DNA of 64,000 nucleotides, from contig NC_089433.1 of NCBI RefSeq assembly GCF_026210795.1, positions 3,063,001 through 3,127,000 on the forward strand, in the 5' to 3' direction. The stretch comes from Rhizophagus irregularis. Taxonomy: Eukaryota > Glomeromycota > Glomeromycetes > Glomerales > Glomeraceae. Each line of letters opens with the position of its first letter. Within the stretch, counting starts at the first letter, position 1. The notes under the pieces are model-generated. The model did no database searches. It had not been told where the DNA came from and saw only the letters and a program-made list of their open reading frames with translations. Below, piece after piece: positions 55,772 through 64,000 of this stretch. The position numbers were made by a program, and so were the translations under genes.

Positions 55772-56292
55772 TGTTAACCGATTCGGTACGTTGAATAGAT
55801 TAACTATGATTTGCAGTCAGGGAGATTAAGTATGTTTAACTATGACTGAAATCCAATCAAACAAGACACGCTTAAAAATAGGAAGTTCGTTTATAGTGTA
55901 AAAGGTTATACTTTATTATAGAACTTTATAATTTCAAGAATAATAATTAATCGGAACTTAACTTATAACGAAGGAAAATACCAACGTTATTTATATAAAA
56001 GTTACTACATATAAAGATATAATAAATATAATAGATATAATAAATATAAGAAATATAACTAATATAATAAATATAACTAATATAATAAATATAATAAATA
56101 AATTAAATATAATAAATAAAATAATTATATCGATTATATTAAATATAATTAATATAATAAATATAATAGAAATAATAGGCTAAGTAGGCTGCGGCTAGGT
56201 CAGCTTGGCACAGTTAGGCACAGTAGATCCTAATTTTCCACATGATCTTCTGGCGTAGTAAATTGTAACTCTACACGTGACTAGGGGTAACA
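55772..56292 (-). repeat. 5' LTR (right on the window)
   Basis: 521 bp; partner of 43255-43774. Promoter for the element on the minus strand. Confidence 0.92.
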
Positions 56293-56585
56293 GCGTAGAA
56301 GATATAAGGAAAATCTGGAAACAATGGTGTTGTAATATTGATGAAGCAGCTTTGGAAGCTGCTATGGAATCATTGCGTGATGTTTGTGCTATGGGATTTA
56401 GAGCTATCGACGTTGAGGAGAGCTTGAATAAAGCTCATGATAGATTTTTATGTCTCTATAACGATTTATTTACTGTAAATTTGTCTATTACTACCCGTTA
56501 TAATATAGCAACTTCAATGGATCTATCAGTCTATTATTTTGAAGAATTTAAACGCAAAAGTTCAAAAAAGAATTCATTATTTTAA

Positions 56586-57055
56586 CATTAATATTATATG
56601 CAGTTAATTATTTTCTAAGAATCAGCAGTAGCATAATATTAATTATTTTGAAAATGTAGATATGTAGTATATAGTTTAATTATAGCTTATATACATTTTT
56701 TTGCGTTTTTGTTTCAGTTATATTTTGCTATTGAAAAGTTATATGTAAAGTTTATGCAAAGTCTAAATATATGTGGATTGTGTTGATTAGAAAAGTTTAA
56801 AAATAGGTTTTTTTATTTAAAATTGAGACGCATCCAATATATAAAGGTTACGATAAGTTTACGCCAGACAATTTTTCTTTCTCAACTCAATTACTACCAA
56901 AAAAATTCCTAAATTATTTTATTAAAAATTGTTACCAAAAAATCACAAGAATAAACCTAAACCTTCACGAGTTTCCAATGGAAATAAAAAAAAAATGAGG
57001 TATGTGCTCAACTTTATCTTAGTCGGGTGGCAGTAGTATATTATATTAACATCAG
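56586..57055. other. Intergenic DNA between the split gene and the AT-hook gene
   Basis: AT-rich, no exon supported. A possible first exon with ATGGAAATAAAAAAA at 56979 followed by GTATGT would precede the exon at 57056, but its frame runs into TGA in the A-tract. Confidence 0.4.
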
Positions 57056-58354
57056 TCAACGAATATTTTATAAAGGACGACCTCTAGGCAGTAAAAATAC
57101 AATTACCGTTTCAGAAGTATCTACGTCTACTTGAAAAGCTAGTTCTTCAGTTAATGAAAAGAAAAACAATAAGAAAAAAGTAACATCTAGAAATACGTAC
57201 GAAGTTTCTAGAAAAATGCCTGAAATTCCTGCATTTACGCTTCAGGTTCCTAGAAGTATGCTTGAAGAATTAGCTGTTAACGATAAAGATGATGATGATG
57301 ACAATGAAGACAGAGACGATGAAGATGTAGATGAAGAAGTAGGTGATTTTGAAAGTGAAGACAGAAATGTAGATGATTTCTTACAAGGTAACAAAAAACA
57401 ATTCAAATTTATTTAGTAATATGATTACAATAATTAAAAAGGCATATTTCTTTAAGCTTTGTCAAACACAGGAAATCAAACAAATGAATTGAACACGAGG
57501 GAACAAGTAAATGAATCAAATACAATAACTAATATCGATTCATTGAACAATTTGCCAGAAGTGGCAAATAAAACAAATGTAACAACACAATTAGATAGAT
57601 CGAACGCCTTAGATATTTGTAACTGGCTAGTTCGTCATCCATATATACTTGATCTCGCCAACAAAATGTTATCCGCAAAACATCTCATGATGAAACGAAC
57701 GTGAATAATAGCAGCAGTAGTTTCTCATCCTCCAATGAAGTCAGTATAATTTTATTTCTAAAATTTTATTTCTAACAAGTATATTATTTACAATAAATAC
57801 TGTAATGAATTATTTGTTTGCTTAAAATACAGAACAAATCACAACTTTGGGATGAAGAACTAAAGTGTTTATTCCTTCGTCAGCGTGACCCTTCCGGTGC
57901 TATCTTGGATAGCTTTATTAGATTAGTCTGTGGGTACAAACCATATACTGAAGAAGCAAAATCTATTATGCGAGTCTCTCGCAAAAGATTGGGAGATTAT
58001 AGGAACAAACTCAATACAAGTATAGCTAAATTAGTTCAGGAGTTTAAAGAATTAAAACAAAGAGAACAGCAACGCGTACCAGCATTACCATCTCAAAGTT
58101 CTATCGATCAATATATTGATGAAGCAGTAGTCGCAAAAAAAATATTGCAACGTTATATTGCATCAACAAATGAAGCCGAACTTAAACGTAATGGATCATT
58201 TATTAAACTTGTTCAATTTATTCGTGAATGCTTCAAGATTCATTATAGGAATAAGGATGTCAAAAAAGTAAAGGAATTAGATGCTTTAACTAAAGATTTA
58301 TTTATACCATCACGTAGTGGACGCAATTTGGCTAGTTCTTTAGTACTTGAATAA
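57056..58354 (+). pseudogene. AT-hook / acidic protein gene, decayed
   Basis: Exons 57056-57387, 57457-57739 and 57833-58354 join in phase at their borders. The first encodes an AT-hook-like start (KGRPLGSKNT), then TGA at 57132-57134, a Lys-rich segment, IPAFTLQVPRSMLEELAV and an acidic run (DDDDDNEDRDDEDVDEE). The second has NALDICNWLVRHPYILDL and a frame change near 57670-57690 before a Ser-rich end. The third, 174 residues, is open (WDEELKCLFLRQRDPSGAIL) with a helical basic middle. AT-hooks bind the minor groove of AT-rich DNA. Family unknown; could belong to the transposase gene that follows. Confidence 0.45.
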
Positions 58355-58616
58355 ATTAATTAACTGGAAATAATTTTATTAATTTTATGTATTAAAAATC
58401 GCGTTTATTTTTCATATTTAGTAAAGTCTAATAAAGTTTAATACTTTTTACAATAAAGTCGCGTTTATTTTTCACACTTAATAAAGTTTAATAAAGTTTA
58501 ATACTTTTAATATAAAATCTCATTTTTTTTTTACAAATTTAAGAACTTGCACTTATTTTTCACACATCTAAAGTCCTTAATTTTTATGTCTCATTCTCAA
58601 GTTTAAATTCTTTAAT

Positions 58617-61600
58617 ATGTCTAAAAGAAAGTGCAATACATACCAATTAAACAATCCTTTGAGACTTCGCCATAGATATTCACATATTCCTTTACAGAAT
58701 AGAAATGAAAATTTTACTAATGATTTATCTCGCAATAATACTATAATAAATATTTTACCACCACAAAGTTATATCACTCATAAAAGTAACACTTCAAACG
58801 AAATTATTGAACAAGATGATGATAATGAAGTAAACCTAGATAACACAGGAGACTATTATGATAATATGACAGAAAGCGATGAAGGTAGTTATGATAGCAC
58901 TGATAGTGGTTATGATAATACAACAGAAGACGATGAAAATTATAATAACACAGATGATGAATATATTGGCGATTACGAACATAGAGAAAACACCTATGAT
59001 GATACAGAAGAACAAGCTAATATTAAACAGAATGAGAATGATAAACAAATTGTTGACGAAGCTTTGGATCCTTCAATCCTTCCGCATGAATTTTCTGATT
59101 TTTTACCTTATTTTAATAATGCAACTGAAGCTTTATTATTTTGTTGGATACAAAAGCATAATATATGTAAGTATATATATATATATTTAATAATAATGAA
59201 ACTTATATAAAGTCTTATTAGTTATTTATTTATTTATTAGCAACTAATGCATATGATGATCTTGTAAGTATTATTAATGATCCACGGTTTAAAAGAGAGG
59301 AAGTGGTAACAAATATACGACGATTTCGGCAGTGGAAGCAACGATTACCACTCTCAATAATATTTGCAAGGCCAGTATCAATCTCTTCAAAGAAATCACC
59401 ATCAACTTCTAAAGCTTGCAAATTAGCATACCATCTGTCAATAAGCGATATCATATGGTACGTTTTAAATAATCCAGCAATTATGAAACATATGTATTTT
59501 GGACCAGGAATTGACATCGGTAAAAAGTCGGAATTTTGGCATGGATCTCTATGGGCAGAATCTCCACTTTTTGGACAAGAAGATATTATCATTTTGCAAG
59601 GTATGATAGATAAAATCATTAACAAAATTAATCATTATCATATTTAATTAACTATTTATTAGTGAAATATCGTACTGGAAGTTTTATATATTATCAGTCA
59701 AGTATTCAGAAGTTAGGATTTCTTAGATCAATACAACGCGATGAAGAAAATAAAATAATACTCAAAATCCAACAGCTTGTTTTTTACGAAGAATTACCTG
59801 GTATCTTTAAGGGAATTAGCAGACAGCAAAGAGCAAATTCTGGTGAAATATGGATGCTTGATGAAAATTTTATAACCATTAATCCTTCATCAGTTCTTAG
59901 AAAGGCAACAGTTAAATTACCATATTTGAACCAATCTCTTACACCTGGTGAACTTAATGTAAAAGAAATTATTTACAAATATAAAAACCACTGACGAATT
60001 AGAGATATAAATATATCCTACTTACACCCCAACTTCCTCCTTACCCGTATACAAATTATTTTTGGATATGTATTATGACGATTTTGGTACATATCGTAAC
60101 GTATACCATTCATTAGGTGGTGTATATATTCAATTTGGGAATATGCCTGCTAACCTTCGTAAATTGGTTAAGAATCATTTTGTAATCAGTTTTGTGCCAT
60201 TTGGTGGCAGCTTTGACGAATTTATACTCCCATTTGTTAAAGAACTTAAGGAATTTGAAAAGGGTAAAGTAATGAGTGTGCAAGGACAGGAAGCATGGGT
60301 TATTGCGGGTTTAGGAGTAGTGACTGCTGATTTGCCGCAAGGCAATGATTTAGCAGGAGTACAATTCCAGTTTATACTCCTTTAGAACCTTAAGACACGG
60401 AGCGAATAAAGGATGTCGTACGTGTTCTATCAACAAGGATTTATATACTGATCGTAATCAAGATTTACTTTACTAAAAATGGCCAATTTTTTGAAATATT
60501 TTTATAGACCTAGATACAATGGCTTTCAAAACAATTGTGCAATTATTTTGTAAAATTTTTAAAATATATCAAGATATATTTAAGGTATTTTTGAGATTAA
60601 AATATTAAAATAATATCAAAGTTAATTATATTATAATAATAAAATAATAACAAAAACATTAAAAAATTATTGTAATATTATTTTGAGTTATTTTTATAGA
60701 CCTAGATACAATACAATTACAAAATAATAGCAAAAATATAATAAAAACATTTTGATGTATTAAATGTATTTTTGTAGTATTTTAAAATTATTACAAAATC
60801 ATTTCAAAAAATTGGCCATTTTTAGTAAAGTAGCTTTGCTGTCTTGATACAAACAAATAACAGATTTGGAATCTGTTCAAATTAACAATGAATTTACAAT
60901 GTCTAGGAAGAAGCAGATGAGCTCTGAATATAGATTACGAATCAAGCAAAGTATTTTGGATGAATTAAAACGTAAAAAACACCTTCAAACTCCTCAGAAT
61001 ATTTACCATGCAACTGCTGGTAAAATTGGGAGACTTGTAAAGATTACAGTAAGTTTGTTATCACAAGAAGGAGTGACAGCTTTTCTGGAAACGTGGAAGA
61101 ATTTTGAGAAACCTTCTGTATGGTGTCGTTTACCTAATCTAATCAGTCATCATGAAAGTTTCATGATGTCTGATTATCTGCGTTTAGCGATGATTATGCC
61201 ATTTATTCTTCATCGCTTTTTGAAGCCTTTACATTTAAAAAGCAATGAATTGAAAATTATACAGCAACGAATAGGTGCCCAACGAAGAGATTATGTGCCT
61301 AAAGCTATCATAAAATGTTGGGTTTATGTAGCAAAAATGATGAAATTAGTTTTTGAAAGGGATTATACAGAAGAAAAATATGATGAATTAAAGCGATGTC
61401 TTGAAGCTGAAATGGCTATTTTGACAAAGGTAATCATTGCATAAACCAATCAGAATGCTCTATTTGTGCAACAAATAATGGTTTGAACAGTTTTCATTGT
61501 CTAGTATGTTATTATTAATGATTTACTAACAAATAAATTATTATAGGTTTTTGAAGAATTTGTCAATCTACCTAATCTTCACATTAATTTTCATCTTTGC

Positions 61601-62546
61601 CTCCATGCTCGCACATACGCAACATTAAGAAATACTCAAGTAGGAATAAAAGAAACAGTACACAAGATATTTAAATCAATGGTACCAAATACCAATCGCA
61701 AAGAAGTAGATTTGGATCTATTGAAACGTTATAATACAAGTTTTGCAATTCGGCATCTCACAGATGATGGAATAGATAAAAGATTTTCACGATCTCATGA
61801 TGGATACACTGGATTAAAAAAAAGCGCCTGTGAAAAGTTATTCAACAATTGGTTTGTTACCAAAGATAGACTATTTGATGAAACAGACTATATCGATGAG
61901 GTACTAACGGGTAAAATATAATTTTACTATTATTGTTTAGTTATATAATCTTTAAAAAATTTTTCCTTTTAGTTTAATTATCAATGGGCAACTTTTATAA
62001 CATTCACTTAAAGAAAAGAATTTCTTTGAAAAATATCAAAGAATTCGTCAAGTTTTTTCCATCAAATAGTCATTTTAAAACTGAATTATCTATATCATAT
62101 AATGAAATTGGTCTCCACGCGGCATTAATCAATTCATCAATAACTTGGTATGAAATGGCGTCCTATGTTACAGAAAATGCTTTTGGAAATAAAGAAAAGG
62201 TTTGCCTAAAACTTGGTGATGTGGTAACGATCCAAGATGAAGAATATAGTGAATCATTTGCTATGACGGATCCAATCAATTTTTCGACATAAAGCAAATG
62301 ATAATAAGTATTATGCTTTTATCATTGTAACTTAGTTTGAAGAAATTAATCAAAATCACGTTATTTTAAAATGTCCACTTTTTAGGCTTCTTTCTGCAAA
62401 CGATCAACAGTGGAGAAGAATTTTTTTGATAACTGTTATTGATCAAGCAAATAAGATTCACTTTGTACGCAATGAGATAGATGAACAAGAGGAAAATGAA
62501 GAAAGTTGTTGGATTAAAAATGAGTTTTATTTTACTGCTGTATAAA
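58617..62546 (+). pseudogene. Second Plavaka-type transposase gene, decayed and MITE-interrupted
   Basis: Exons recognisable: 58617-59166, 59241-59600, 59663 onward, then fragments to 61435, 61547-61905, about 61974-62340 and 62341-62546. Very acidic N-terminus; core phrases FGPGIDIGKKSEFWHGSLWA, LQVKYRTGSFIYY, YYDDFGTYRNVYHSLGGVYI and VVTADLPQGNDLAGV, with GCRTCS after a frame change. Defects: TGA 59992 (a Trp codon in relatives as I recall them), a frame change near 60030, another near 60385, and a 363-bp MITE at 60468-60830. The YDDFGTYRN and TADLPQGND phrases are typical of a large transposase family I associate with Rhizophagus (Plavaka/CACTA-like). Inactive. Confidence 0.6.
60468..60830 (+). 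mobile_element. 363-bp MITE, copy 4, inside the transposase pseudogene
   Basis: TA at 60466-60467 and 60831-60832. Same orientation as copies 1-3. Confidence 0.85.
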
Positions 62547-62587
62547 GTACTTTAATATAATGCATTTAATACAATATTATAATTTTA

Positions 62588-62950
62588 CTTTACTAAAAAT
62601 GGCCAATTTTTTGAAATGATTTTGTAATAATTTTAAAATACCACAAAAATACATTTAATACATCAAAATGTTTTTATTATATTTTTGTTATTATTTTGTA
62701 ATTATATTGTATCTAGGTCTATAAAAATAACTCAAAATAATATCACAATAATTTTTTAATATTTTTGTTATTATTTTATTATTATAATATAATTAATTTT
62801 GATATTATTTTAATATTTTAATCTCAAAAATACCTCAAATATATCTTGATATATTTTAAAAATTTTACAAAATAATTGCATAATTGTTTTGAAAGCCATT
62901 GTATTTAGGTCTATAAAAATATTTCAAAAAATTGGCCATTTTTAGTAAAG
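62588..62950 (-). mobile_element. 363-bp MITE, copy 5 (inverted)
   Basis: TA at 62586-62587 and 62951-62952; complement of copies 1-4. Confidence 0.85.
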
Positions 62951-63020
62951 TATTATCATATTGTGATGATTACGTATATGAATTGTTACTATATCGTAGC
63001 GTAATTTTGAAAAAACGCTA

Positions 63021-63383
63021 CTTTACTAAAAATGGCCAATTTTTTGAAATATTTTTATAAACCTAAATACAATGGCTTTCAAAACAATTATACAATTATT
63101 TTGTAAAATTTTTAAAATATATCAAGATATATTTGAGGTATTTTTGAGATTAAAATATTAAAATAATATCAAAATTAATTATATTATAATAATAAAATAA
63201 TAACAAAAATATTAAAAAATTATTGTGATATTATTTTGAGTTATTTTTATAGACCTAGATACAATATAATTACAAAATAATAACAAAAATATAATAAAAA
63301 CATTTTGATGTATTAAATGTATTTTTGTGGTATTTTAAAATTATTATAAAATTATTTCAAAAAATTGGCCATTTTTAGTAAAG
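63021..63383 (+). mobile_element. 363-bp MITE, copy 6
   Basis: TA at 63019-63020 and 63384-63385, only 68 bp after copy 5 and opposite in orientation, so the pair forms a large potential hairpin. Confidence 0.85.
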
Positions 63384-63385
63384 TA

Positions 63386-63712
63386 TTGCGTAGTCTTTAC
63401 CTAAAATTTTGCAGTTATGTCACGTAAACCTATCTATTCGTTATCTATTCTTCTAATAAGAATAACTGCAACTTCGCAGCATAATCGTAACTTTGATTTA
63501 CTGTGATTACTTTACGTATACTCTACCTAATTATTCAATACGAACTGTTGCGATTACGTTAAGTAAGAAGTAACGTAATTATTGTGATTTTGATCACCAC
63601 GTCTAGGTGATAAAATCGTGGCAAATTCGTGGCTTAGTCACTTGAAATTTATTGATTTCTGTAAAGTTTAGCTCGCTATGTTGATAACACAAATGTTAAT
63701 GGGCCTGTCATT
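63386..63712. other. Intergenic DNA between MITE copies
   Basis: CGTAA/TTACG-containing sequence; no gene supported. Confidence 0.4.
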
Positions 63713-64000
63713 CTTTACTAAAAATGGCCAATTTTTTGAAATGATTTTGTAATAATTTTGAAATACTACAAAAATACATTTAATACATCAAAATGGTTTT
63801 ATTATATTTTTGTTATTATTTTGTAATTATATTGTATCTAGGTCTATAAAAATAACTCATAATAATATCACAATAATTTTTTAATGTTTTTGTTATTATT
63901 TTATTATTATAATATAATTAACTTTGATATTATTTTAATATTTTAATCTCAAAAATACCTCAAATATATCTTGATATATTTTAAAAATTTTACAAAATAA
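63713..64000 (-). mobile_element. 363-bp MITE, copy 7 (inverted, cut by window end)
   Basis: Begins CTTTACTAAAAATGGCC; the flanking dinucleotide is TT instead of TA, so the duplication has mutated or the site was atypical. Confidence 0.8.

Larger units (their letters stand above)
43255..56292 (-). mobile_element. Ty3/gypsy LTR retrotransposon (13.0 kb with nested transposon, 9.5 kb without)
   Basis: Two 520/521-bp LTRs (TGTTAACC...GGTAACA) differ at about four positions. A tRNA-type primer binding site is next to the right LTR and a polypurine tract next to the left, so transcription is on the minus strand. Order: leader with tandem repeats, Gag-protease-RT-RNase H ORF, a Cys-rich ORF, integrase, then two extra genes before the 3' LTR. 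RT-RNH before integrase defines Ty3/gypsy. All catalytic motifs are present; the only gross defect is insertion of transposon B in the Gag region. LTR near-identity implies a recent insertion. Confidence 0.92.
41727..56585 (+). pseudogene. Multi-exon gene of unknown function, split by a 13-kb LTR retrotransposon
   Basis: Exons with consistent phases: 41727-42020 (one frame change near 41900-41950), 42080-42211, 42287-42446, 42527-42556, 42624-42810, 42902-43116 and 43198-43254, continuing at 56297-56585. The retroelement lies in the last exon. Reading through AGCGT with one copy of the duplication restores a single frame. Visible parts: an acidic segment (VEVIEVEDDIDNEEVSDLPS), a region VAGYRLPLIFFTSANKFPYS, and a long helical C-terminal half (IHIIDKLVVHVRKLFIDWRN, then EDIRKIWKQWCCNIDEAALE). 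I do not recognise the family. It could be a host gene or a gene of an older transposon. Confidence 0.55.

Noticed and set aside
11494-59994. Repeat-induced point mutation as the proven cause of the nonsense codons
   Set aside because: Every stop can arise by C-to-T or G-to-A from CAA, CAG, CGA or TGG, so the pattern alone is uninformative; a family alignment is needed.

Overview
The window looks like nuclear DNA of an arbuscular mycorrhizal fungus (Glomeromycotina, Rhizophagus-like). It is very AT-rich. Genes have short GT..AG introns (about 55-115 bp). Almost everything is transposon, including families I associate with Rhizophagus: LINEs with endonuclease-RT-RNase H, Ty3/gypsy elements with Asn-rich Gag, Plavaka/CACTA-like transposases and Maverick/Polinton elements. 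I recognised no rRNA, tRNA or CRISPR array. Species assignment is inference.

Layout. 1-6.5 kb: 3' part of a LINE, ORF2 broken by one 1-nt frameshift. 8.97-9.21 kb: a TA-flanked MITE. 9.6-13.8 kb: a DNA transposon (TAA target duplication, ~34-bp TIRs) with a six-exon DDE-like gene carrying one nonsense codon. 14.05-36.68 kb: a Maverick/Polinton-type element with a perfect 6-bp target duplication (GTGCTG) and 410/466-bp TIRs. Its left TIR is split by a 9.3-kb Plavaka-like transposon (copy A, 14.24-23.57 kb) with an apparently intact seven-exon transposase, a Myb/SANT-like gene and a third gene. The Polinton body holds an F-box-like gene, protein-primed PolB (three nonsense codons), a retroviral-type integrase, a coiled-coil/Gag/zinc-knuckle/aspartic-protease gene, an F-box gene, a gene resembling viral TBP-like proteins and an acidic protein. 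The Gag-protease gene is cut by a 1.2-kb hAT-like foldback element. 37-41 kb: copies of a 363-bp TA-flanked MITE (seven in the window) and a pogo-like MITE.

41.7-56.6 kb: a multi-exon gene of unknown function whose last exon is interrupted by a 13-kb Ty3/gypsy element (minus strand, 520/521-bp LTRs, about four differences). That element is itself interrupted by a 3.5-kb deletion derivative of the Plavaka-like transposon (copy B). Between its 3' LTR and pol the gypsy element carries two extra divergent genes, one a spliced antisense gene for a basic/coiled-coil (bZIP-like) protein. 57-64 kb: a decayed AT-hook/acidic gene, a decayed Plavaka-type transposase gene and more 363-bp MITEs.

How it fits together: several insertions can be dated relative to each other because removing them with one copy of the target duplication restores a reading frame (gag-pol at copy B, the Polinton protease at the foldback, the host exon at the LTR element), or because an empty paralogous site is present (right Polinton TIR for copy A; a dispersed repeat for the TAA element). 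The most unusual object is the Polinton. I see no packaging ATPase, adenovirus-type cysteine protease or jelly-roll capsid gene in it; instead it has a retrotransposon-style Gag plus aspartic protease, together with TBP-like and F-box genes and a repeated promoter-like motif.
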